Assembly (NCBI GenBank): GCA_000697665.1
Contig: KL197726.1
Span: forward strand, 419,617-483,616
Direction of reading: 5' to 3'
Length of the DNA stretch: 64,000 nt
Source: Jaapia argillacea MUCL 33604
Taxonomy: Eukaryota > Basidiomycota > Agaricomycetes > Jaapiales > Jaapiaceae
Part shown: one piece after another, positions 46,250 through 57,354 of the stretch
How the letters are laid out: every line of letters begins with the position of its first letter
Position numbering within the stretch: position 1 is the first letter of the stretch
Program-made: the position numbers and the translations under genes
The notes under the pieces: model-generated
What the model saw: only the letters and a program-made list of their open reading frames with translations
Databases searched by the model: none
Told to the model about the DNA's origin: nothing

Positions 46250-46986
46250 ATGCAAGTACGCAGTTGGTTCCTTCAACACCGTAATCTTGCTCAGCAACCT
46301 CCTTCTCAGGAGAAGCAGAAAATCGTCCTAAACGTCAAAGAGGACGGTTTCGCAGAGTGGGGCAAACCGGAAGCTGATCCAAGTCTTGGAAAACTCTTCA
46401 AAGTCTACAACAGAACGCAATCTGCTCACAATATCTCCGTCGGTTCGTCTTCGTATGTACACATCTTACATGGTCATCCTTCATTTGGGGAGGGCTTTTT
46501 AGGAACTGTTTGTGCGAAGGGTGATGGCCACTCTGCAATTTACGAGCCTTCATTTCTTTGGAAAGAGGTTGGGTATGGTGTCGGCGCCCTGTTTCAAGTG
46601 ACTCTGCTGATTATACTATAGCCCTAATATGGCTGTGAGGGTATCTTTCAAACCGATTCTACAGGCTTATTTCAACATGGGTTTCAAAGGTAATTAAGCT
46701 CTTCATCGTGATCTCCTCTTTCGTAACAGTATCTTGAGTTGCAGTTGCTGAATTCTTCACGGAGGATGTGACCGACGATTTGCAATGGTCGCAAGATGTA
46801 AACACCTTACCCGGTGCGTTTAAGCTTGAAAACGAATCTGACAGTTGCTCTACTGACATTGTCCCCAGAGCACTCCGATTTCGACATCATCGAGACCCCC
46901 CAGGTAGGTATCTCTCCCGTTTGGAACACAGTACCACTCACCCTCGTCGTTAGCATGGATACGAGATCAAGGCGTCATCGGCTTAA
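46250..46986 (+). CDS. Small agaricomycete protein of unknown function
   Basis: Not recognised by name. Exons traced on the plus strand contain KQKIVLNVKEDGFAEWGKPE, then KLFKVYNRTQSAHNISVG. After an intron come AIYEPSFLWKEVGYG, then NMAVRVSFKPILQAYFNMGF, VAEFFTEDVTDDLQWSQDVN, SDFDIIETPQ and HGYEIKASSA at the stop (46984-46986). The start may be the ATG at 46250. An intron directly after its second codon (GTACGCAG to CTCAG) would give a cleaner N-terminus. The regular exon-intron pattern and even frame support a real gene of about 140-160 residues. The beta-rich look suggests a soluble protein, but no function can be assigned. Confidence 0.6.
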
Positions 46987-47745
46987 GCGTGCTGTTGATT
47001 TCTCTTCGTACTTGTCAGGCACGACTTCCGACGATACCCCTACCTCCACGAGGCAGCTGTTCTCTTTATCCTTTCTCCCGTTTCTTTTTCTCGTCCATGG
47101 AAGCCAATATGAATTTATGTCAAGGATCCTTTACAACCTAATGCTATTGTCGTCGGGGACTTTCTTAGCTTTTCTTGGTGTCTCAGATGACTGGAGTTCG
47201 TGTGTGGTGGTCATTATAGGAAGTCAACTGGGGTGAACAGCGACCGCTGCCCTGGACTAGACTGGTCGCTTCCGAAATATGTAATGTCAACACATGATTC
47301 CTGGTGAGCGCTTCTTCGGGATACTGCATCCGGGAATATCCCGCCTCGTCTGTGCAAATCTCTCGCAAGAGAAGGAGACGTTCCAACACAACCGCATATT
47401 CCTTTTAGTGAGTGAGATAGTTTCCTTCGTTAACCAGTGTGTCTCTTAGAGCTCTGATCCCGATGCTGATGCTGATACAGAGTAGAGGGCCGCGTTCATG
47501 CAAAATTTTCTATCCCGACGTTGACGCGACCATCAACCGCGAACGGTTCAGGCTGTCCACGCGATTTCTTTTCTGCATTTCTGAGTACCTTCCGCCGAAG
47601 CCTTTCCATCCGGCCCGCCTCTATTCGATGGTATATTGGCTTCGTTGACGAATAATGCCTAGCACACTTCTGTGATTTTCTCCTATTTTCCGTGGAGTTT
47701 GCAAGTTACGAGGATTATTCTTCCGCTAGTCATCAGGTCGAGGAG
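46987..47745. other. Upstream region of Cel5A copy 2
   Basis: No gene is seen. It contains the first copy of a conserved upstream element at 47516-47546. Confidence 0.5.
47516..47546 (+). promoter_or_regulatory. Conserved upstream element, Cel5A copy 2
   Basis: Starts CGACGTTGACGCGACCATCA, 289 bp before the ATG. Related elements lie at 50445-50474 and 53107-53135, 315-323 bp before copies 3 and 4. The surrounding DNA is much less similar. Confidence 0.45.
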
Positions 47746-47752
47746 TATAAGA
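47746..47752 (+). promoter_or_regulatory. TATA box of Cel5A copy 2
   Basis: TATAAGA, 59 bp before the ATG at 47805, the same spacing class as in the three other Cel5A copies. Confidence 0.65.
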
Positions 47753-47804
47753 GGCGAGAATATATTCTGCAGGAGCTGAAGCAAGTTTTCTCCCAAAATT
47801 CGTC

Positions 47805-49588
47805 ATGAAGACTCTCTTCGCACTCGGAGTTGTTGGGATTTCTGCCCTCTCAACTCGAGCTCAGCAATCTCTCTATGGCCAATGCAGGTATTTTCGTGCT
47901 TTCCGTCTGAGGGCTTACTAAATATTCCTCTGTTGTAGGTGGTGGTATAGTACGCACGATTGGTTCTCTCAACTTTCATTCAGCCTTATCACGTTGCGTT
48001 TAGGGCTGGACTGGAGCAACCACTTGCGTATCTGGAGCATCTTGCATTCAATTGAATTCTTGTACGTCATTGACGATGTCGACTTCGTCTAAGTCTAATG
48101 ATGACTTCGTCCACAGATTACTATCAGTGTACTCCTACAACGGCTACGACCACGCCCATAAGCGCGAGTACCTCCAAGGCGTCCAGCACTTCAATCCCTC
48201 CGAGCACCACCACCTCCAAATCTAGCACATCCAGCACTACCACAAATAGCCAGACAACCAGCACCAGTTCTACCTCGAGCGCTCCGACGCCCAGCGGAAC
48301 CGGCAAGTTGAAGTTTGTCGGCGTCAACATTGCCGGTTTCGATTTCGGTTGTAATAGCGACGGAAATTGTGACGCCGGGAGTGCTTACCCTCCCTTGACG
48401 CAGTACTATGGTACGTTATACCCCTCAGCTCTTGCGTTCATGCGCCTCACCCTTCCTCGCAGGTCCCGACGGTGTTGGGCAGATGCAACACTTCTACTCT
48501 GAAGGCTTCAATATCTTCAGTAACTATCTTCCTCTCAGCATGATTGTGACCCGCTAACTCCTTTTCTTATAGGGTTACCCGTTGGATGGCAATTCCTTAC
48601 CGACAATGTCGAGGGTGGCATTTTGAGCAATGCGACCTTCCCCAAGTACGATCAACTTGTTCAGGCATGCTTGACAACCGGTGCCTATTGCATCATCGAC
48701 GTCCATAACTACGCGAGGTATGGCGGACAGGTGCGCATGACCACTGGCAGAAATGGTTCGATACTCACCCTCAACTCCCAGATTATCGGTCAAGGTGGCC
48801 CAACGAACGCGGTCTTCGCGTCGCTGTGGAGTTCCATCGCTACCTACTATCAGTCGAACCCCAAGATTGTGTTCGGAATGTGAGTTGGCGTTGTAGTTTG
48901 GGCTTCTCGTCATTCATCGCCTTTTTCACAGCATGAACGAACCCCATGATGTCCCGGATATCAACCTCTGGGCAGGCTCTGTCCAAGCGGCGGTGACTGC
49001 TATCCGTCAGGCAGGGTCAGTATGCGACCCTTCCTGCACCTGACAAGTTCTGAATCGTGATATACCATTAGAGCAACTACGCAGATGATCCTCCTCCCCG
49101 GAAATAACTGGACATCTGCGCAGACCTTCGTCTCCAACGGATCTGGTGCAGCCCTCCTCACAGTCACCAACCCAGACGGAACCACTACCAATCTCATCTT
49201 CGACGTTCACAAGTACCTCGATTATGACAACTCTGGGACCAATGCTGAGTGCGTCACGGATAACGTGAGCTCGTCATGGCAGCCTCTCGCCGCCTGGTTG
49301 CGCTCTGTTGGTCGTCAAGCGCTTAATACCGAGACGGGTGGAGGAAACACTGCTTCATGCGTGCAATATATGTGCTCCCAGGTCGCCTACCAGAAGGCGA
49401 ACTCGGATGGTGCGTCTTGTTTCTCTACACCGGCACTGAAATTGATGATGTTTTTAGTCATCCTTGGCTATGTTGGATGGGCCGCTGGCTCCTTCCTGCC
49501 CGGTAGCTATGTCCTAGGCGAGACCCCCACGCAGAACGGCTCCACGTGGACCGATACGCTCTTGGTTTCTTCATGCCTCAAACCGTGA
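47805..49588 (+). CDS. Secreted endo-beta-1,4-glucanase Cel5A (GH5_5) with CBM1, copy 2
   Basis: Same design as copy 1: signal peptide MKTLFALGVVGISALSTRAQ, CBM1 (SLYGQC, CGGIGWTGATTC), a long Ser/Thr linker, then GH5_5 from VGVNIAGFDFGCNSDGNC. Active-site motifs are IMNEPHD and NTETGGGN; the end is SSCLKP. This is the most divergent of the four: FRLPVGWQFL, HNYARYGGQ, and VEGGILSNATF where the others have LGG.LD.TNSGKY. Two structural oddities stand out. The CBM1 frame (QC|GGIG) requires a GC donor (GCAGGT at 47884) for the first intron. The intron that copies 1 and 3 have near GTD|GTC is absent (contiguous at 48342-48375). The gene is otherwise open to the stop. Confidence 0.88.
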
Positions 49589-50699
49589 GGGATTGTGTTG
49601 TCAGCCAAGCGAAGTAAGATAACATTGTATGCTTGATATTCGATGCATGACTAGAGGTGGGTTGTTACGATGCGTAGGAAATTAATGATTGACGTCCTCC
49701 AGAGTCTCTTTTTAGTGGTGTTCTGCCATAGTTTTCAATCATTGTATCCGAACACGATGAACAAATACTGATTTCAGCGCACCCTGGGCATTCTGGTGTG
49801 AAAAAGTCCTGACTCCAAGGGGCAGAATGATCACGAGATCCGATCGAGTATCGCCAAGACCATCGCGAGGGAGATTGAGAGTCGTCGAGGCATCAGCAGG
49901 ATATGGTGAATGGACTCCCGGGGGATTAACGGTGCCAAGACCATGTAAATATAGACCAACCGTCCATGAGACTCGCAAGTGGACACGACCCGGAAGCATT
50001 CTTCCGCTTCGGAGTGGAGAAAGGTGGGCGTTAGCCATCAACTTCGGAATGGTTTCTTGAGATGGCGGGGGTTGGAACTTGCCAAGACAAAGCAGTGTGT
50101 CCACTCGTCCCGTTGTCCTCGCTAACTACTGCCCTTATTGTACGGTACAGGTCTATGGTGTCGGTGGCGATGTTCCGACTCTTCGATGCCAATTCATCGC
50201 TCAGTAAGAAGGGCCAACCATCTCTATCACAGCGCGAGTTCGTCTGTCCTCGGATTCCTCTATTTGCTAGAAGAAGTCGTGGGGTAATGATTGCATTTGC
50301 AGAGACGTCAATATAGGGAACTCGGTTCTGGGAGGTTCCATCAAGGTCTGGCCCTGGATACTTCTCTAAATCACAGGTGAACAGAAGCGGAGCAACTCGT
50401 CACATATCACCTCGTCGATCTCCATTCTCTGCGCCGCTGCTTACCGACGTTGCCACGAGCATTGACCGGGAAGGTCGACACCGCTACCAGCCTCGTTTCC
50501 ACATCCTTGCTCCTACAATGATCCATATTCTTCCTCTGGCCTCCTCTCAATTCGATCGGATCGTCGTCGGAATCAACAACGCGTCTCCCGTGTCCTTGTG
50601 AGATACCGTGTACTCGAGCCGCCCTGGATGTTCGGTTATTCTCCATGCCTCCTGCTTGGCATCGTACAGGGATTTTTCCGTAGACCTGAAGAGAAATGG
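49589..50699. other. Intergenic and promoter of Cel5A copy 3
   Basis: No gene is seen. The conserved upstream element is at 50445-50474. Confidence 0.5.
50445..50474 (+). promoter_or_regulatory. Conserved upstream element, Cel5A copy 3
   Basis: Starts CGACGTTGCCACGAGCATTG, 323 bp before the ATG. It matches the elements upstream of copies 2 and 4 at most positions. Confidence 0.45.
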
Positions 50700-50706
50700 T
50701 ATAAAA
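50700..50706 (+). promoter_or_regulatory. TATA box of Cel5A copy 3
   Basis: TATAAAA, 68 bp before the ATG at 50768. Confidence 0.65.
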
Positions 50707-50767
50707 CGCTCCCAACTTTCCTGGTTTCTCTTCAGAGAACTCATTCGTCCTCTACCTCCAGTAAAAA

Positions 50768-52573
50768 ATGAAGGCAATCTTCGCTCTTGGCTTCGTTGGT
50801 CTCTTGGCTATCTCTGTCCGGGGTCAGGCAGCTTTGTACGGTCAATGTAAGTCCACTCGCTACTCGCTCACCTCCCCTTGATCTAATATACCTTCCCGCG
50901 ATAGGTGGCGGAACAGTATGTCTCGACGATCATTCACCATTCACCATTCAATTTTTACTGACTCTCAATTGAGGGATGGACTGGCGCTACTACTTGTGTT
51001 GCCGGCAGCGTTTGTACCTATTCAAACGCCTGTAAGATCCCTCCTTCGTCTTCAAGAATCCGGATGCTAATTTCCACCAATTTCAGACTATTCCCAATGT
51101 CTCCCCGCTAGCTCCACTACCAGCCACGCCAGCACCAGCACCGGGACCAGCCATGCCAGTACCTCCACCAGTCACACCAGCAGCGCTGCGGCCCCTACCG
51201 GGACTGGAAAGTTGAAGTTCGTTGGAGTCAACATTGCCGGGTTCGACTTTGGCTGCGGTACCGATGTTAGTACATTTGTCTCTTGAACGGGTCTGGTTAC
51301 TCACCACATCCCTGTGGTTTCAGGGTACCTGTACCACTTCGTCGGTTACACCTCCCTTGACCTCCCTCGGTGGTCAGTAATACCCCGCTCTCCGTCGAGC
51401 TTTGTATCTGATGGAACCACATCTTTAGGCGGCGATGGTGCTGGCCAAATGGCACATTTCGTGTCTGAAGGCTTCAATATTTTCCGTACGTCGTCTTCTT
51501 CTGTTCCTTATGGTTCTCACTCATTAATCCCGCCCAGGTCTCCCTGTTGGCTGGCAATACCTGACCAACAACGTTCTTGGAGGTACCCTCGACGCCACGA
51601 ACTCCGGCAAATACGATCAACTTGTCCAGGCGTGTTTGGCTACTGGCGCATACTGTATCATCGATATCCACAACTACGCCAGGTGGAATGGCAATGTCAG
51701 CCTTTCTATCAAGATTTGTGTAACTCCTCATTGATACCCTTGGTTGAAACGATAGGTCATTGGTCAAGGTGGACCGACCAACGCGCAATTCGCTGCTTTG
51801 TGGAGTTCCCTGGCCACCAAGTACAAATCTCAGTCAAAGGTCGTCTTCGGAATGTACGGGTCCCTATAGTTTTCCCGCGAATATGTTTCACTCAAGTCCT
51901 TTCGCTAGCATGAACGAACCCCATGACATCTCCGATATTACCACATGGGCTGCGACTGTCCAAGCTGCTGTCACCGCTATCCGCCAGGCTGGGTGGGTCC
52001 ATATCTATTTGTCCCCCCCGTCATCGACTGACACTAGACTCTCTCGATACAGTGCGACATCTCAGATGATCCTCCTCCCAGGCAATAACTGGACTTCCGC
52101 TGAAACCTTCGTCTCCAACGGTTCTGGCGCCGCTCTCGCCGCTGTTACCAACCTTGACGGTTCTACAACCAACTTGATCTTCGATGTCCATAAGTACTTG
52201 GACTCAGACAACTCTGGCACCCATGCCGAATGTACCACCGACAACGTCAGCAGCGCCTGGACTCCTCTTGCCACCTGGTTGCGCTCCGTCGGTCGCCAAG
52301 CCCTCAACACTGAGACGGGTGGCGGTAACGTTGCCTCGTGCGTCCAATACATGTGCTCGCAGGTTGCCTACCAGAAGTCCGTTAGCGATGGTGAGAGTCT
52401 GAGTCACTTCTAATGCGCTCCAACGCTCAAATGGGATATCCCTAGTTATCCTTGGTTATGTTGGCTGGGCCGCTGGTTCCTTCGACACCACCTACGTGCT
52501 CACGGAGACTCCAACCGAGAGCGGTACTACTTGGACTGACCAACTCCTCGTCTCGTCTTGCATGAAGCCTTAA
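50768..52573 (+). CDS. Secreted endo-beta-1,4-glucanase Cel5A (GH5_5) with CBM1, copy 3
   Basis: The signal peptide is MKAIFALGFVGLLAISVRGQ. CBM1 follows (YGQCGGTGWTGATTC, ending YYSQCLP), then a linker with TSHASTSTGTSHASTS-type repeats and the GH5_5 domain from FVGVNIAGFDFGCGTDGTC. FRLPVGWQYL and CIIDIHNYARWNG are present. IMNEPHD carries the acid/base Glu and NTETGGGN the nucleophile Glu. The end is SSCMKP. The intron near GTD|GTC (51266-51323) is retained, as in copy 1. The linker is shorter than in copy 2. All exons are open, so an active enzyme is expected. Confidence 0.92.
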
Positions 52574-53357
52574 GTAGCCATTAGGATGAAGGGAATAGGG
52601 CAGTTGAAGAGATTTATCGTGTCTGTTGTGTTGTAACGAACGGATGTCTGTTGTTTTTCGTTGAATGTGAAGCTGTTAAGTGTCACATGCACGTGCGCCG
52701 TGACCCCTACTGAAATTCTGCGCGACGTTGCTTTCTGATCACGACGACCTCCGACTTTACCTTCGCGACTGGACTCGTCCGTGTGAGACGAAGAAATAGC
52801 TGCCCCGCCTTACGCATTCTTGTGCCAGTGCTCGGTGCCATTCTTCGCCTGGTGGGATGGCTAGTGACTTACATTCTGTTCTCACGGATGGATCACCTGG
52901 TACTCCACCAATTTTTCAGTGCCACCGACGCGACGCCATGTTCTGGAAATCTGCGTGGCTCCGCAAAGATATCGTCGCCGATCTTTTGATTCTCTGCCAA
53001 TCAAGAGTACTACAGTACTGCCACCATAGCAATCGTTAGGTTCAGAAGCACGCGGAAGAGATCCTCAGCGACAGTTGCCCTGGAGCCCCTCAGATGTATT
53101 GCTTTCCGACGTTGACGCGAGCATTGAGCGCCAAAGGATCACGTTTGCTACCCTAGCCACAATACAGTAATCCTTGCATTCTGATTTCCTTCCTCGTGGG
53201 TTCTCCCTTCAGGCCGGATGGTGCTCGGGTGGAAATTTATCTGGTATTCTCGAAAAGAGATCCTTCGTTCATATCCTACTCAATGCTCTCCATGGGACGC
53301 CTGACCCAGTCAAGGATATTCCTCGCTATTTGGTCGTTATGCCAGGGACCGAGGACG
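52574..53357. other. Intergenic and promoter of Cel5A copy 4
   Basis: No gene is seen. A GTCAC/GTGAC pair lies at 52682-52704 and the conserved upstream element at 53107-53135. Confidence 0.5.
53107..53135 (+). promoter_or_regulatory. Conserved upstream element, Cel5A copy 4
   Basis: Starts CGACGTTGACGCGAGCATTG, 315 bp before the ATG. It contains GAGCATTGAGCG (53119-53130), whose exact reverse complement lies 242-253 bp upstream of copy 1. Confidence 0.45.
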
Positions 53358-53364
53358 TATAAAA
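53358..53364 (+). promoter_or_regulatory. TATA box of Cel5A copy 4
   Basis: TATAAAA, 64 bp before the ATG at 53422. Confidence 0.65.
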
Positions 53365-53421
53365 CATGGCGTTACATTCTGAGTATTCCCTAGCCCCTCA
53401 ACAGCCCTCCAGTAGGCAGTA

Positions 53422-55192
53422 ATGAAGACACTCGTCGCTCTCGGATTTGTTGGTTTCTCTGCTCTTTCTGTGCGTGCTCAGCAGAGTTTGTATGGCCAAT
53501 GTGAGCTCCCACGTTTCTGAACATTGTATTGGCGATCAATATAGAGTTCTATCACAGGCGGGGGCACTGTAGGTCGATGATGATCAGACTATCTCCCTTC
53601 TCTAACCGAACGATTAAGGGATGGACAGGCGCGACCACCTGTGTGAGCGGGAGCACCTGCACCGTTTTGAATGCCTGTAAGCAGGGAAGTTCCACCCCTG
53701 TATATGCGCCGACTGACCCATTCCTTCTCAGATTATTCTCAGTGTCTCCCTTCGAGCACCACTGGCGGCACATCACACACCACTTCCAGCACATCTCACA
53801 CCAGTTCCGGCACTTCTACCAGCAGCCACACCAGTACCGGTACATCCAGCTCTGCCTCCGCTACAAGCACTGGAAAGGTGAAGTTTGTCGGCGTTAACAT
53901 TGCTGGGTTCGACTTTGGGTGCGGTACAGATGGATCAGACACCCTGACATCTATTTACCCACCCTTGACTGCTCTCGGTGGTTTGTATTGTCTTTGAGCC
54001 CATCAATATTTCCACACTCTGATCCTTCGACTCTATTAGGCCCTGACGGTGCTGGACAAATGCAACACTTCGTTTCAGAGGGATACAACATCTTCCGTGG
54101 GTCGTCCGTTTCAGCCCGTCAACACACTCTGACCGTTTGGATTTTCAGGTCTGCCTGTCGGTTGGCAATATCTCGTAAACAACAATCTCGGAGGTGCACT
54201 CGATGCGACCAACTCTGGCAAGTATGACCAACTTGTCCAAGCGTGCTTGGCAACTGGAGCCTACTGCATTATCGATATCCACAACTATGCAAGGTGGAAT
54301 GGCGGGGTTCGTTGCCTTGTCCGATTTCTATGATCCTTTTTAGAGGCTAAAAGCAGTTATGTTTCGTCACTCCAGATTATCGGCCAGGGCGGACCCACCA
54401 ATGCACAGTTCGCCTCTTTGTGGAGTAACATCGCTACGAAGTACAAGTCTCAGTCGAAGGTTGTCTTCGGAGTGTGCGTTGTGTCGATTCCTTATGCAGG
54501 AATCCCATTCTGAACATATGTCGTTATTTCAGTATGAACGAGCCTCACGATGTCCCCGATATCAACCTCTGGGCAGGATCTGTCCAGGCAGCAGTCACCG
54601 CAATCCGTCAAGCCGGGTAAGTCCATCCTCGCTGCCCTTTGTACCACTGATAGATGGAATCCACCCAGAGCCACAACACAAATGATCCTTCTCCCTGGTA
54701 ACAACTGGACCTCCGCCCAAACGTTCATATCAAACGGCTCCGGCGCTGCCCTCCTAACCGTAACCAACCCCGACGGAACCACCACCAACCTAATCTTCGA
54801 CGTCCACAAATACCTGGATTCTGATAACTCTGGCACGAATGCTGAGTGCGTGACGGATAATGTTAGTTCGTCGTGGCAACCGCTTGCGGCGTGGTTGAGG
54901 TCTAATGGGAGGCAAGCGTTGAATACTGAGACTGGTGGTGGGAATACGGCTTCTTGTGTGCAGTATATGTGCTCGCAGGTTGCCTATATGAAACAAAACT
55001 CGGATGGTGAGCTTTTTGGTTTCGCGTTTCTTGGGGTGTCTTGATGTTGATCGACCTGTTTTAGTTATCCTGGGTTATGTTGGATGGGCTGCGGGTGCGT
55101 TCGCTACTTCGTATGTCCTCTCTGAAGTGCCCACCCGGAGTGGCTCTACTTGGACGGATACTCTCCTGGTTTCTTCTTGCATGAAGCCTTGA
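53422..55192 (+). CDS. Secreted endo-beta-1,4-glucanase Cel5A (GH5_5) with CBM1, copy 4
   Basis: The signal peptide is MKTLVALGFVGFSALSVRAQ. CBM1 (SLYGQCGGTGWTGATTC) is followed by a Thr/Ser/His-rich linker and the GH5_5 domain from FVGVNIAGFDFGCGTDGS. FRLPVGWQYL, HNYARWNGG, MNEPHD and NTETGGGN are all present; the end is SSCMKP. Like copy 2 it lacks the intron at the GTD position (contiguous at 53918-53950), and its loop there reads SDTLTSIYPP rather than a Gly-Thr-Cys sequence, so one cysteine of the other copies is missing. The C-terminal half resembles copy 2 more than copies 1 and 3 (AALLTVTNPDG, GTNAECVTDN). The frame is intact. Confidence 0.92.
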
Positions 55193-55559
55193 TAACAAAA
55201 AGTTCGACTACTTACGAGGAGGATCATTGAGGAATCTTTTGGTTCGTTTATTGGCAATGTATCATAGATGATGGTTGAATAGATACGTGAAAACCCGATT
55301 GGTTCTATTTTGCGAAACTCCAACCTCGATCCATGGTTAGTGAACGGGAACACTACGGGAGCGAGTACAAGATGGATTGGAGAATGGAAACCAAGGAAGA
55401 AAGGCGTTCGACAATTTCTAACGCCTTGGCCAAAGGGTCTCCTAAGGAGGGAGCCTAAGGGTCGAAGGTGAGTACTTCACGAACGGACGCATCGTTTTGG
55501 ACTTGCTTCTACCGTTACGGCTCATTGAGTCCCAACACTCTGCACAATCCTGACAACAT
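55193..55559. other. 3' flank of Cel5A copy 4
   Basis: No gene is seen. It leads into a fragment of a duplicated SMP3-like sequence. Confidence 0.5.
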
Positions 55560-55677
55560 TCCTCCTCATCACCTCCAATACGCTCTACTTTCGCTCATCA
55601 CCCTCAATCAAAGATGTGGCCTCGTGGATTTGGTTACGAGTGTTTTTGAGGGAACTGAGAGTTGGTGGGGGAAGTGC
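55560..55677 (+). pseudogene. SMP3-like relic, fragment 1
   Basis: The DNA matches the full-length SMP3-like gene in two pieces: CGCTCATCACCCTCAAT and its surroundings (compare 61009-61035) are joined to a stretch like 61177-61225 (SW.WLRVF.RE). An internal deletion of about 140 bp lies between them. The fragment ends at GGGAAGTGC (55669-55677), where an unrelated segment begins. It is non-functional. Confidence 0.7.
55669..55677. repeat. 9-bp direct repeat at the left border of an inserted segment
   Basis: GGGAAGTGC here is repeated at 57362-57370. Removing the DNA between them rejoins the SMP3-like sequence in register (compare 61233 onward), as expected of a target-site duplication. Confidence 0.6.
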
Positions 55678-56049
55678 CAAGTTGTCGCACTCGATACGGT
55701 TGCTATTACATAGCTATTTGGAGTATTGTTGGCACCGAGATCAGTCTTCCGTCTGCGTCGAATCGTGCTACTGTATGTCTATCTATCTCTCTCTACCACT
55801 GGATTCGGATAGCTCATCCACCGAACTTGTACTGCCGTTTGAATGAACCTATGTAACGTAAGTGACGTAACCCACAAAGTAATCAAGTTCATCGACCCTT
55901 GATCGCAGCAGGAACCAAACCAACAACCTTATTTTCGGATTCGGGATGACTGGGTACCAGCCCCCAGCGCTTCACCCAACCTCAAAGGAAACGATGTGCT
56001 GTAGCCGCAGTATCCTCTCCTTTGCCACTCTGACCCCTACTTGGCATTA

Positions 56050-56916
56050 ATGGTTCGCTTCGGTTGCAAACCTCGTCTCCTCCCAATCCTGCTCCTTGGT
56101 CCACCAGGCTACTACATCTACACCGAATCCCAACGTCTAACATCTACATACCCGGCCCTCCCTCCACACTTAACCACCACTCGTACTTTTCATTTCCTCG
56201 CTGTGCCGAGTGAGAAGAAGAGTCAGTATGTGCATGCTGGATATGCTGATGTGTTCATTGCTAGAGTGCCGAGATCTGTTCTTCCCATCTCATCTCGGAG
56301 CGCTAAAGGTGGGGAGAAGGGTGGGGATGGGGAGTCGTTGAATGAGAAATGGGCCAAAGTGTTCTTGGGTTCATCTCGTATGAAATTCGAAGGTCGATTA
56401 TTCGGTCTCCTCACAAAATTCACTACCCATCCCGGTGATACCGGGTCTTTGGGGTTCGCACCAGCCCAACCACTCCTCCATTCCTTCCTCACAGTAGAAG
56501 ACCCACCATCCGCAGTCCAACCGTCGACAATGTCCTGGCATAACCCCCCTTCCCTCATCCGGTTTTTCGAAAAGATCGCTAGTTGGGGATACCCGTTTAG
56601 GTTGATGAGTGGGGGGAGACATACTTTGGAGGTTATGATGGATGACAAGGGAGGAGGAGGGGAGGAAGGGGGTGAATGGGTGCTTAGTTTTGGGTGTGCG
56701 CATGATTATGAGAGAGTCAACCCTGTTGATGGGAAGGAGGATGGGAAGGTTGTTCCGGAGTGGGTTGGGTGGGCGCATAAGACTTGGGCGAGGTGGTTAT
56801 TGGATGGAGCTGTGAAGGAGCTTATGAGGAGGAGTGAACTTGTGGGTGATAGGCCATTAGGACCAAAAGCTGTGAATGACGAGGGTGGTAGGAAATTAGA
56901 TAAGAAGAAGGGTTGA
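56050..56916 (+). CDS. Single-exon protein of unknown function inside the interrupted SMP3 relic
   Basis: Not recognised. The start is the ATG at 56050 (MVRFGCKPRLLPILLLGPPG); an upstream in-frame TTG at 56041 is not needed. About 288 residues without introns. The N-terminus has a hydrophobic stretch (RLLPILLLGPPGYYIY) that may anchor it in a membrane. Motifs include HAGYADVFIARVP, WAKVFLGSSRMKFEGRLFGL and FGCAHDYERVNP. A lysine-rich tail ends at 56916. The open frame is long and unbroken, so it is probably a real gene. It lies within a 1.7-kb segment that splits the SMP3-like relic, and its lack of introns contrasts with its neighbours. Retroposition or transposon capture are possibilities, not shown. 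Confidence 0.65.
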   Translation: MVRFGCKPRLLPILLLGPPGYYIYTESQRLTSTYPALPPHLTTTRTFHFLAVPSEKKSQYVHAGYADVFIARVPRSVLPISSRSAKGGEKGGDGESLNEKWAKVFLGSSRMKFEGRLFGLLTKFTTHPGDTGSLGFAPAQPLLHSFLTVEDPPSAVQPSTMSWHNPPSLIRFFEKIASWGYPFRLMSGGRHTLEVMMDDKGGGGEEGGEWVLSFGCAHDYERVNPVDGKEDGKVVPEWVGWAHKTWARWLLDGAVKELMRRSELVGDRPLGPKAVNDEGGRKLDKKKG

Positions 56917-57354
56917 TTAGCTGGGCCTTATGTGTATCTTGCGGGATTTTCGTCGTTCGATAAATCCTGGAGCAAAGAATTCCTGTTGGCGATTGTGGAC
57001 TGTTGCTTGGGAGTGGATATCTTCTCCACTTCCACACACCATATCTATTACTCCGAGTCCATCTGCGGTCCTTTGGCACGATTCTACTTCTCTTATTCAA
57101 GCTATTCATATCGCTGTGGAATGAACTGCCCAAAAGCGAGTACTTCAAGTTGTGCTTGGCAAACTTGTCGAGTGTCGAGTCGACGAGACGTAGGTACGTA
57201 CCACCGTCTCGCAAACATTCCTACGGTAGAATTCGTATCGCCCATAATCTTGACCTCCACATTCCGCGCAGAAAGATAAGGGAGATATGGCGATATATAT
57301 GTGATTGACGACCTTTTGTTGGCTGGTAGCGTCTGAGCGCTGAGCTACGATGGT

